The notes under the pieces are model-generated. The model saw only the letters and a program-made list of their open reading frames with translations, searched no databases and was not told the DNA's origin. Source: JAOSJT01 sp035362335 (GTDB taxonomy: Bacteria > Bacteroidota > Ignavibacteria > SZUA-365). From it: a stretch of 64,000 nt of DNA. Position numbers and translations under genes: made by a program. Numbering within the stretch: the first letter of the stretch is position 1; each line of letters opens with the position of its first letter. This document shows, one piece after another, positions 1 to 7,543 of this stretch. Location: assembly GCA_035362335.1 (NCBI GenBank), contig DAOSDL010000011.1:1-64000 (forward strand), in the 5' to 3' direction.

Positions 1-515
1 TAAACACATGACCATTGAAATGCTGGTGGTGTATTCGAATCAGCCTCAGGCTGATGCGGTTCCCCGTACACACACTTTCCAGTCAGCCTCCGGCTGACAG
101 TTCAGCCACTCCTGCACCTCTCCAAAGCCCTGCTTTTTCGCAGAGTAAAGCAATACAGCCGAAATACGACGATTTCGCAACCATGAAATATGGAACCGCT
201 TGCGCCTCGTGCATTGCGTACTTAGTCGTAATGTGATGAAGCGGACAACAGGATCGTAAACACATGACCATTGAAATGCTGGTGGTGTATTCGAATCAGC
301 CTCAGGCTGATACGGTTCCCCGTACACACACTTTCCAGTCAGCCTCCGGCTGACAGTTCAGCCACTCCTGCACCTCTCCAAAGCCCTGCTTTTTCGCAGA
401 GTATAGCAATACAGCCGAAATACGACGATTTCGCAACCATGAGATATGGAACCCTCGCTTGCGCTTCGCGCGTTGCGTACTAAGTTGTAAGGTGATGAAG
501 TGGACAACAGGAGCG
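1..515. repeat. Two tandem ~256-bp direct repeats with internal palindromes
   Basis: Bases 1-256 and 257-515 are two near-identical copies; the second is 3 nt longer, with scattered point differences concentrated in the last third. Each copy carries two 15-bp inverted repeats, TCAGCCTCAGGCTGA (40-54 and 296-310) and TCAGCCTCCGGCTGA (83-97 and 339-353). Each copy ends in a segment resembling the ribosome-binding region of the next gene (GGACAACAGGA...). Each also begins with an ATGACC stretch like the true gene start at 523, so the repeat seems to have copied the 5' edge of the exchanger gene. Short ORFs inside are not convincing genes. The first copy may extend beyond the left edge of the window. 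Confidence 0.85.
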
Positions 516-522
516 TAACCCC

Positions 523-1620
523 ATGACCGTCATAATGCTGATCGCAGGCCTGACCTTGCTGATTCTGGGTGCGGATATTCTCGTTCGCGGCGCCGCGCGC
601 ATCGCCACCGCGGCGGGCATCACACCGTTGATCGTGGGACTGACGGTGGTGGCCTTCGGCACCAGCTCGCCCGAACTCGCCGTCAGCATCAACTCGGCCC
701 TCAGCGGCGCTCCCGATGTGGCCGTGGGCAATGCCGTGGGGAGTAACATTTTCAACGTCCTCTTCATTCTCGGCATCTCCGCCATCATCACGCCCCTGCT
801 CGTGGCCAGTCAGCTCATCCGACTCGACGTGCCGATCATGATCGCCGTGTCCGTGCTCGTGCTCCTGCTCGGACTGGACGGGGCGCTGGGTCTCGTGGAT
901 GGTATAGTGCTCAGCGCCGGTCTGCTCGGCTACATTCTTTTTCTATTTTTTCACAACAAACGCGAGCAGTCAAGCAATGCGCATCCTGCCGCCCCCCCTA
1001 CCACGGAATACCGCTGGACGCACTGGCTGCGCGATGTGTTGTTCGTGCTTGGCGGACTCGCACTGCTGGTGCTAGGTTCGCATTGGATGGTGAACGCGTC
1101 CATCAGCATCGCGCGGGCCTTAGGTTTGAGCGAATTGGTCATCGGTCTCACCATCGTCGCCGCGGGGACGTCGCTGCCGGAGGTGGCCACATCCATCATG
1201 GCCGCCGTGAAAGGCGAGCGCGACATAGCAGTGGGCAATATCGTGGGAAGCAATATCTTCAATCTGCTCGCGGTGCTCGGCATTAGTGCCGCTGTTTCTC
1301 CCGCAGGTCTGCCCGTGTCGCCGGACGCGCTGTCCTTCAGCATCCCGGTCATGATCGGCGCCGCGTTGCTGTGTCTCCCGATTTTCTTCACCGGACGTGT
1401 CATCGCTCGTTGGGAAGGCGCGCTTATGCTTTCGTACTTCGTCGCCTACACCTGGTATTTGCTGCTCGACAGCGCCGGCGGTCCACTGCGCGACATCATG
1501 CTGTACTACATCATTCCCGCCACTGCGCTGCTACTCCTCTCGCTCACCCTGCGTTCATGGATGATGGACCGCCGCGCCGCTCTGAGTCCTGCCGGCAGGA
1601 AAATCGGCAGCACGGACTGA
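523..1620 (+). CDS. K+-dependent/independent Na+/Ca2+ exchanger, YrbG/CaxA family
   Basis: This is an inner-membrane cation antiporter that probably exports Ca2+ in exchange for Na+ or H+. The 365-residue protein shows the family's two inverted alpha repeats. The first has GTSSPELAVSINSAL followed by GNAVGSNIFNVLFILG (residues ~45-85). The second has GTSLPEVATSIMAA followed by GNIVGSNIFNLLAVLG (residues ~222-260). The acidic residues in the GTSxPE motifs are the expected ion ligands. About ten hydrophobic segments fit the known fold, and an extra hydrophobic segment near residues 325-345 lengthens the C-terminus. The start is supported by CAGGAG about 9 nt upstream. It converges with typA. 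Ion specificity cannot be read from the sequence. Confidence 0.93.
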   Translation: MTVIMLIAGLTLLILGADILVRGAARIATAAGITPLIVGLTVVAFGTSSPELAVSINSALSGAPDVAVGNAVGSNIFNVLFILGISAIITPLLVASQLIRLDVPIMIAVSVLVLLLGLDGALGLVDGIVLSAGLLGYILFLFFHNKREQSSNAHPAAPPTTEYRWTHWLRDVLFVLGGLALLVLGSHWMVNASISIARALGLSELVIGLTIVAAGTSLPEVATSIMAAVKGERDIAVGNIVGSNIFNLLAVLGISAAVSPAGLPVSPDALSFSIPVMIGAALLCLPIFFTGRVIARWEGALMLSYFVAYTWYLLLDSAGGPLRDIMLYYIIPATALLLLSLTLRSWMMDRRAALSPAGRKIGSTD

Positions 1621-1702
1621 CGGAACATGTCGAACGACGTGCTCCGTGTCGTACATTGGTCTTTCGCCATGCGCCAGCTATAGCAATTCGCCGGCGCAGC
1701 TC

Positions 1703-3544
1703 TCATCCATTGTTCATGATCTTTTCGCCACGCTGACGATGCCTGTCCAATGCGGGTAGCGTAACCTTGCGCAGCCGAATGGATTTTGGCGTGACTTCCA
1801 CCAGTTCATCGTCGCGGATGAATTCAATGGCGCGCTCCAACGTCATGGGAATGACCGGCGTGAGCACCACCGTGTCGTCTTTGGACGAGGCGCGCATGTT
1901 GGTCAGCTTCTTGGGCTTGGTGGCGTTCACGTCCAAATCGTTGTCGCGATTGTGTTCGCCCACGATCATGCCTTCGTACACTGGCACGCCGGGCTCGATG
2001 AAAATCACACCGCGCGGCTCGAGATTGTACAGCGCGTAGCTGGTGGAGTCGCCGGGACGATCGGCCACGAGCGAGCCGGTGAGACGCGTGGGGAAGTCTC
2101 CGCGATACTCCTCGTATCCCTGCAAGTAGGAATTCATGATGCCCGTGCCGCGCGTGTCGGTGAGGAATTCATTGCGATAGCCGATCAAACCGCGCGAAGG
2201 GATGCTGAATTCCAGACGCACGCGTCCGGTACCGTGGTTCACGAGATTGGTCATGCGTCCCTTGCGCTGCGACAGCTTTTCGGTGACGATGCCGGTGAAC
2301 GCCTCCTCGCAGTTGATGAACAGGTGTTCGATGGGCTCGAGCAAGCTGCCGCCCTTTTGCTTGTAAATCACACGGGGACGTCCGACACTCAGTTCGTAAC
2401 CCTCGCGGCGCAGCGTCTCGATGAGAATGGCCATCTGGAATTCGCCGCGTCCCTTCACCACGAAGGCGTCGGGCGTCTCGCCGTCTTCCACCACCAACGC
2501 CACATTGCTCAGTGTCTCGCGAATCAGGCGCTCGCGCAGCCGTGCGGACTGCACATATTTGCCCTCGCGCCCGGCGAACGGCGAAGTATTGATGGCGAAA
2601 TGCATGGCGATGGTGGGCTCGTCCACCGCGATGCGCGGCAGGGCCTTGGGTTGCTCGGCGGTGCAAATGGTATCGCCGATATGCACATCCTCGATACCCG
2701 CGAGAATGGCGATGTCGCCTGGACCAACCTCGTCGGTTTCGCGCAGGCCGATGCCGTCATACACCTGTATGCGCGACACGCGCAGCGAGTGCGGTTGGCC
2801 GTCGTCGCCGATGCACACCAGACTGTCGTTCTGATGCACGCGTCCGTGAAACACGCGGCCGATGGCCAGGCGCCCCACATACTCCGAGTAGTCGAGATCG
2901 GATACCAGCATCTGAAACGGTTCGGCGGGATCATGCGCGGGTCCGGGGATCTCGTTGATCACGGCTTCGAACAGCGGTGTGAGATCCTTGCCCTCCGCCT
3001 CGGGTGTGGTCATGGCCACGCCCTGCTTGCCGATGGCGTACAGCACAGGAAAATCGATTTGCTCGTCGGTGGCGTCCAGCTCGATGAAAAGATCGTAGAT
3101 TTGCTGCAACACTTCCTGCGGCCGCGCGTCCTTGCGATCGATTTTATTCACCACAACGATGATGCGTTTGCGCGCTTCCAGAGCTTTCTTGAGCACGAAA
3201 CGCGTTTGCGGCAGTGGGCCTTCGGAGGAATCCACCAGCAGAATGGCGCCATCCACCATCACCAGCGCACGCTCCACCTCGCCGCCGAAATCGGCGTGGC
3301 CCGGCGTATCGAGAATGTTGATGCGCGTGTCGTGCCAGGACACCGAGCAATTCTTTGCGGCAATGGTGATGCCGCGTTCGCGCTCGAGATCCATGCTGTC
3401 CATGACGCGCTCGGCGACTTCCTGATTCTCGCGGAACACGCCGCTCTGGCGGAACATGTGGTCGACGAGTGTGGTCTTGCCATGGTCCACATGGGCGATG
3501 ATGGCGATGTTGCGTATGCTGTTATTGCGGGAAACGGCTTTCAT
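1703..3544 (-). CDS. typA: Ribosome-associated translational GTPase TypA/BipA
   Basis: TypA is an EF-G-like GTPase that binds ribosomes and matters for stress or low-temperature growth and ribosome assembly. The 613-residue length is typical. The N-terminal GTPase domain shows the P-loop AHVDHGKTTLVDHM, switch II DTPGHADFGGEVERAL and NKIDR (G4). EF-G domain II, III and V-like regions and the BipA-specific C-terminal region (GEHNRDNDLDVN, then KKLTNMRASSKDD) follow. The reading frame is open 15 codons further upstream, but the ATG at 3544 (MKAVSRNNSIRNIAIIAHVD) matches the family N-terminus. No strong ribosome binding site is visible. A 536-codon ORF on the other strand is a codon-bias shadow. 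Confidence 0.97.
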   Translation of the reverse strand: MKAVSRNNSIRNIAIIAHVDHGKTTLVDHMFRQSGVFRENQEVAERVMDSMDLERERGITIAAKNCSVSWHDTRINILDTPGHADFGGEVERALVMVDGAILLVDSSEGPLPQTRFVLKKALEARKRIIVVVNKIDRKDARPQEVLQQIYDLFIELDATDEQIDFPVLYAIGKQGVAMTTPEAEGKDLTPLFEAVINEIPGPAHDPAEPFQMLVSDLDYSEYVGRLAIGRVFHGRVHQNDSLVCIGDDGQPHSLRVSRIQVYDGIGLRETDEVGPGDIAILAGIEDVHIGDTICTAEQPKALPRIAVDEPTIAMHFAINTSPFAGREGKYVQSARLRERLIRETLSNVALVVEDGETPDAFVVKGRGEFQMAILIETLRREGYELSVGRPRVIYKQKGGSLLEPIEHLFINCEEAFTGIVTEKLSQRKGRMTNLVNHGTGRVRLEFSIPSRGLIGYRNEFLTDTRGTGIMNSYLQGYEEYRGDFPTRLTGSLVADRPGDSTSYALYNLEPRGVIFIEPGVPVYEGMIVGEHNRDNDLDVNATKPKKLTNMRASSKDDTVVLTPVIPMTLERAIEFIRDDELVEVTPKSIRLRKVTLPALDRHRQRGEKIMNNG

Positions 3545-3623
3545 GCTGCTGCTGTGTGGTGAAAAAAACGTGAAGGAACGGGGCGGCACCCGCGCGCAAC
3601 GGCCGCGCGCTTTCGGTGACGCA

Positions 3624-3650
3624 CAAAAAAATCGCGGCCGAAGCCGCGAT
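3624..3650 (-). terminator. Rho-independent terminator of the RRM gene
   Basis: On the minus strand, an 8-bp stem with a TTCG tetraloop (hairpin 3631-3650) is followed by a run of seven T (3624-3630). It lies 20 nt after the stop of the RRM gene and before typA, so the RRM gene should end here and typA should need its own promoter. Confidence 0.88.
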
Positions 3651-3670
3651 ATATCGGGAGTGCTGGGGGA

Positions 3671-3943
3671 TTACCAGCGGGAATTGCGCTGGGGACGCTC
3701 GGTCTGAGGACGCGCCTCGTTGACCTTGATCTTACGGCCGAGCATTTCGGCATCGTTGAGTGCGTTCATGGCGCTGTTCGCCTCGGACGAATCCGGCATC
3801 TCGACGAAGCCGAAGCCCTTGGAGCGGCCCGTGAACTTGTCGCTGATGACGGTCACCTGCGACACCTCGCCGTATTGGGAAAAGGTTTCGCGCAGCATCG
3901 TGTCCGTGACACTGTAGGCGAGGTTTCCGACGTACATTTTCAT
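3671..3943 (-). CDS. Single-RRM RNA-binding protein
   Basis: This 90-residue protein is one RNA recognition motif with a short basic, Arg/Gln-rich tail. RNP2 is MYVGNL at residues 3-8 and RNP1 is KGFGFVEM at about residues 42-49, with the aromatic residues that stack on RNA bases. Such proteins in Bacteroidota and cyanobacteria are often cold- or stress-induced RNA chaperones; the targets here are unknown. The ATG at 3943 is chosen because AGGAAG lies 8-9 nt upstream and the family starts with MKMYVGNL; the frame is open further upstream without a good start. A clear terminator follows directly, so the gene is probably monocistronic. Confidence 0.95.
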   Translation of the reverse strand: MKMYVGNLAYSVTDTMLRETFSQYGEVSQVTVISDKFTGRSKGFGFVEMPDSSEANSAMNALNDAEMLGRKIKVNEARPQTERPQRNSRW

Positions 3944-4045
3944 TGCAAACTTCCTTTGCTTGCGTGTTGATATGAGATACGCTATCGAAGAATCACACAC
4001 GCAACGAACCCGACAGCGAAGCCGTTTTTCCGGCTCAGTGAACAA

Positions 4046-4225
4046 TCAATTTTCCGATGTCTCTTCAGTTTCCTCGTCGGTGGCTTCCTGTTCTTCGCCC
4101 TCGGGCGCTTCACCGTCCGCATCGGATTTCTGTCGAGCCAGTTTCCGCTGTCGTTTCTCTTCCGCTTTCTTCTTTTTCGCGAGATCGCGCTGACGCTTCT
4201 CGTACTGGTAATTGGGTTTCGCCAA
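4046..4225 (-). CDS. Small highly charged conserved protein
   Basis: The protein has 59 residues from a TTG start at 4225, or 70 from an ATG at 4258. Its basic N-terminal half contains the alternating Lys/Arg/Glu stretch YEKRQRDLAKKKKAEEKRQR, probably a helix or short coiled coil. Its C-terminal third is acidic (Glu/Thr-rich). I recall similar short MAKxNYQYEKRQ-type proteins in other bacteria, which favours the TTG start; AAGG lies 8 nt upstream of it. No domain or enzymatic motif is visible and the function is unknown. The basic/acidic split might suit a nucleic-acid or ribosome-associated accessory protein, but that is only a guess. Confidence 0.72.
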   Translation of the reverse strand: MAKPNYQYEKRQRDLAKKKKAEEKRQRKLARQKSDADGEAPEGEEQEATDEETEETSEN

Positions 4226-4506
4226 TGTCCTGACCTTCTCGTGATGACTGTGACGCATCCCAACGCCGGGGCCCGAATACCGAGGGCTGCCGCCATGGCG
4301 AATACAAAGGATCCTCGGGCGTATCGAACTGAAACGCCCTTCATCCGTGCGCTGTCACATTCGATCTGATGCTGTCAACGAAACTTACATGCTTCCCGCA
4401 ACGGAAACAAGCATTTTCTCGCGTTTTCGTCGATTTGGTAAAATTTTCTCGCGCACACAATTTTCGCCGTTCATACGGATTTCCCGACAATCGCGTATCT
4501 TTTCTC

Positions 4507-5799
4507 ATGAGCATTTCCTCCATCGATCCCGCATCCTCGTCACACGAAAGCACGGCGCCGCACGGCAGCGCTACCACCGTGCTCGTGATCGGTGGCGGCG
4601 CCGCGGGATTGATGGCAGCATTGCACGCGGCCCGCGAGGGAGCCCGCGTCACCCTGCTGGAACGCGGCACACAATGTGGACGCAAAATCCTCATCAGCGG
4701 AGGCGGGCGCTGCAACATTCTCCCCACCGAGCTTGACGATCGGCGTTTCGTGACCTCCTCGCCACCCCGCCTGCTGCGCGCCATGCTGCGCCTGTGGCCT
4801 CTGCGCGAGCAGATCGCCTTTTTCGAGCACGACCTCGGCCTGCCACTCGTGGAAGAGGAGGGCACACGCAAACTCTTTCCCGCGTCGCAACGCGCACGCG
4901 ATGTGCGCGATGCCCTCCTGCGCGCCTTCGAGCTGGCTGGCGGAACAGTGCGCCTATCGACGTTTTGCACCACGGTGTCGCCTGAGGCCAAGGCGTGGAA
5001 GGTGGTTACGGAGTCCGAAGTCCTGTATAGCGATGCGGTGATCGTGGCCACGGGCGGCCTCTCCGTACCGAGTACAGGCAGCGATGGCTTCGGCCTGCGC
5101 CTTGCCGCTCAACTCGGCATGCCCTTGCGTCCGACCTGCGCCGCGCTTACACCCATCACAAGCGACGACGTACGCTTCACCGCACTTGCTGGCATCACCC
5201 TGCCCGTGCATCTTCGTGCCGAAGATGGAGCACGGCATGCAGACGCCTCGGGCGCCTTCCTATTCACGCATCGGGGCTACAGCGGACCCGCCGTGCTCGA
5301 CGTGTCGCATGTCATCGTGCGCGCCTGCGACGAAGGCCGCCGCGATGCGCGGCTGCTGGCGCAGTGGACGCCCTATGGCGAGGAAGATTGGAACGATATG
5401 CTGCAAGGCAGCGGCCAGCACACGGTGGGCAGTGTTCTGCGCAGGGAAATGCCCGAGCGACTCGCCCTGTTGCTCTGCAAGCTGGCGCAGGTTTCCGCCG
5501 GCACGTCGCTGGCACAACTGCGCCGCGAGCAACGCCGCGAGTTGCTGCGACTGCTCACCGCTTGCCCACTGCCCTGGAGCGGACATGAGGGCTATCGCAA
5601 GGCCGAGGTCACGGATGGCGGCGTGGATTTGACGCAGGTGCACCCACGAAGCTTGGAAGCACTACAGCACCCCGGTCTGTTCTTCTGTGGTGAAGTGCTC
5701 GATGCAGTCGGACCCATCGGGGGCTACAATTTTTTCTGGGCATGGGCCACCGGGCGTGCCGCCGGTCTCGCCGCAGCGAAGGTCCGCTCGCGCGAATAG
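4507..5799 (+). CDS. FAD-dependent oxidoreductase, BaiN/YhiN (HI0933) family
   Basis: This is a 430-residue flavoprotein of the HI0933-like family, whose members are usually annotated as NAD(P)/FAD-dependent oxidoreductases; physiological substrates are mostly unknown. The N-terminal Rossmann motif VIGGGAAGLMAALHAARE (residues ~24-41) binds the FAD ADP moiety. It is followed by the family signatures GRKILISGGGRCNI (~60-73) and later VATGGLSVPSTGSDG. The C-terminal region FFCGEVLDAVGPIGGYNFFW (~395-414) is the second FAD-binding signature. The frame is open upstream, but the ATG at 4507 places the Rossmann fold at the expected distance. There is no obvious Shine-Dalgarno sequence, but TATCTTTT lies just before the start and could be a promoter element. 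Confidence 0.93.
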   Translation: MSISSIDPASSSHESTAPHGSATTVLVIGGGAAGLMAALHAAREGARVTLLERGTQCGRKILISGGGRCNILPTELDDRRFVTSSPPRLLRAMLRLWPLREQIAFFEHDLGLPLVEEEGTRKLFPASQRARDVRDALLRAFELAGGTVRLSTFCTTVSPEAKAWKVVTESEVLYSDAVIVATGGLSVPSTGSDGFGLRLAAQLGMPLRPTCAALTPITSDDVRFTALAGITLPVHLRAEDGARHADASGAFLFTHRGYSGPAVLDVSHVIVRACDEGRRDARLLAQWTPYGEEDWNDMLQGSGQHTVGSVLRREMPERLALLLCKLAQVSAGTSLAQLRREQRRELLRLLTACPLPWSGHEGYRKAEVTDGGVDLTQVHPRSLEALQHPGLFFCGEVLDAVGPIGGYNFFWAWATGRAAGLAAAKVRSRE

Positions 5800-5921
5800 C
5801 GGAGGCACACGTTGATGCCTGCCGTGCAAGGCGAAGCAGGCCTGCGCATCGGTTGTATTTCAGCCCTTGCGTGGGTATGTTTCTGATTCGTCGCGACAGA
5901 AACGAAACAACGATACGAGTT

Positions 5922-7433
5922 ATGGAACAGAGCCATTTCGATGAATTGAACGACCTGATGCAACGCCGCATGGAAGAGTACGAAGAGTTGCTCGCGCGCG
6001 GCGTGCAGCCCTTTGCTTACGCCTTCGATGTGGATGCGGAAGCGGCCGCCACGGTGGCAGCGTTTTCCGATGATGCGCCAGCAGGCGAGGTGCGCCTCGC
6101 CGGACGCATCATGACCATGCGGCGCATGGGTAAGGCCTCCTTCGCCCACATGCAGGACCACACGGGCCGCATCCAGATCTATCTCAAGAAAGACGATCTC
6201 GGCGACGCGGTGTATGATATGGTGAAACTGCTGGACATCGGCGATGTGGTGGGTGTGCGCGGCACGGTATTCCGCACACGTACCGGCGAGGTGTCGGTAC
6301 ACGTTGCCGAATTGACGCTGCTCGCGAAATCTCTGCGGCCGCTGCCCGTTCCCAAGGAGAAGGTTGACGACGATGGAAACCGCGTGGTCTTCGATCAATT
6401 CACCGACAAGGAACTCCGCTATCGCAAGCGTCCTCTGGACCTGATTCTCAATCCCGACGTGCGCGAGACCTTCGTCAAACGTTCGCTGCTCGTGCGGGCC
6501 ATGCGACGTTTCCTCGACGACCGCGGCTATATCGAGGTGGAAACGCCCGTACTGCAGCCGCTGTATGGTGGCGCCGCTGCGCGACCCTTCATCACGCATC
6601 ACAACGCGCTGGACATGACGCTGTATCTGCGCATCGCCGACGAGCTGTATCTGAAGCGCTTGATTGTGGGCGGCTTCCACGGTGTGTACGAGATCAGCAA
6701 GGATTTCCGCAACGAGGGCATGGACCGCAATCACAATCCCGAGTTCACCATGCTCGAGTTGTACGTGGCCTGGAAGGACTATCGCTGGATGATGGAACTG
6801 GTGGAGGAAATGATTTTCGCCATCAACACCGCGGTGAACAGCTCTTCCACAGCCACCGTGGGCGGTCACGTGATCGACTTCACGCCGCCGTATCGGCGCA
6901 TCTCCATGTTCGATGTTATCCGCGAACATACTGGCGAAGATTTGCGAGGCAAGGATGAAGCGGCCCTGCGTGCCGCGGCCAAGCGCCTCGGAGTGGAACT
7001 CGAAGACAGCGACGGACCCGGTCGCATTATCGACGAAATATTCTCGGCGCGCGTCGAGCACAAACTGATTCAGCCCACGTTCATTACCGACTATCCGCTG
7101 GAGCTTTCGCCGCTGGCCAAGAAGCATCGCAGTGAGGAGGGATTGGTGGAGCGTTTCGAGCTGTACGTGAATGGACAGGAAATCGCCAACGCCTTTTCCG
7201 AACTCAACGATCCCATCGACCAGAAGCAGCGCTTCCTCGAGCAAGCCGCGCTGCGCGCCAGGGGCGACGACGAGGCGATGACCTACGACGCGGATTACAT
7301 CGAAACACTCGAGTACGGCATGCCTCCCACCGCCGGACTGGGTGTCGGTGTGGATCGCCTGACCATGCTGCTGACTGGAGCGGAGTCCATTCGCGATGTG
7401 ATTCTCTTCCCGACCATGAGGCCGGAAAAATAG
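5922..7433 (+). CDS. lysS: Lysyl-tRNA synthetase, class II
   Basis: It charges tRNA-Lys with lysine. The 503-residue length is typical for the bacterial enzyme. An N-terminal OB-fold anticodon-binding domain (residues ~60-160, including GRIMTMRRMGKASFAHMQD) precedes the class II catalytic core: motif 1 region with VETPVLQPLYGGAAARPF, motif 2 with FRNEGMDRNHNPEFTMLE and motif 3 GLGVGVDRLTMLLTG near the C-terminus. The ATG at 5922 gives the expected N-terminus. No strong ribosome binding site is visible; a 7-bp inverted repeat (GTTTCTG/CAGAAAC, 5879-5903) lies in the leader. The 600-codon antisense ORF here is a shadow. Confidence 0.97.
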   Translation: MEQSHFDELNDLMQRRMEEYEELLARGVQPFAYAFDVDAEAAATVAAFSDDAPAGEVRLAGRIMTMRRMGKASFAHMQDHTGRIQIYLKKDDLGDAVYDMVKLLDIGDVVGVRGTVFRTRTGEVSVHVAELTLLAKSLRPLPVPKEKVDDDGNRVVFDQFTDKELRYRKRPLDLILNPDVRETFVKRSLLVRAMRRFLDDRGYIEVETPVLQPLYGGAAARPFITHHNALDMTLYLRIADELYLKRLIVGGFHGVYEISKDFRNEGMDRNHNPEFTMLELYVAWKDYRWMMELVEEMIFAINTAVNSSSTATVGGHVIDFTPPYRRISMFDVIREHTGEDLRGKDEAALRAAAKRLGVELEDSDGPGRIIDEIFSARVEHKLIQPTFITDYPLELSPLAKKHRSEEGLVERFELYVNGQEIANAFSELNDPIDQKQRFLEQAALRARGDDEAMTYDADYIETLEYGMPPTAGLGVGVDRLTMLLTGAESIRDVILFPTMRPEK

Positions 7434-7543
7434 GGTGATGTTCGCAGCGTCCCGGCCCACCTGCCTCCGGGACAAAGCAACGGCGCATCGGGGATCGCTG
7501 CGTCGCGTATGGAGTTTTGTTCGCAAACGTTGAGGGTTGTGGA

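Noticed and set aside
1952..3562. 536-codon plus-strand ORF over typA
   Set aside because: It is antisense to a certain gene, has no recognisable domain and arises from the GC-rich codon pattern.
5724..7526. 600-codon minus-strand ORF over lysS
   Set aside because: It is the exact antisense shadow of lysS with His/Val-rich translation and no motif.
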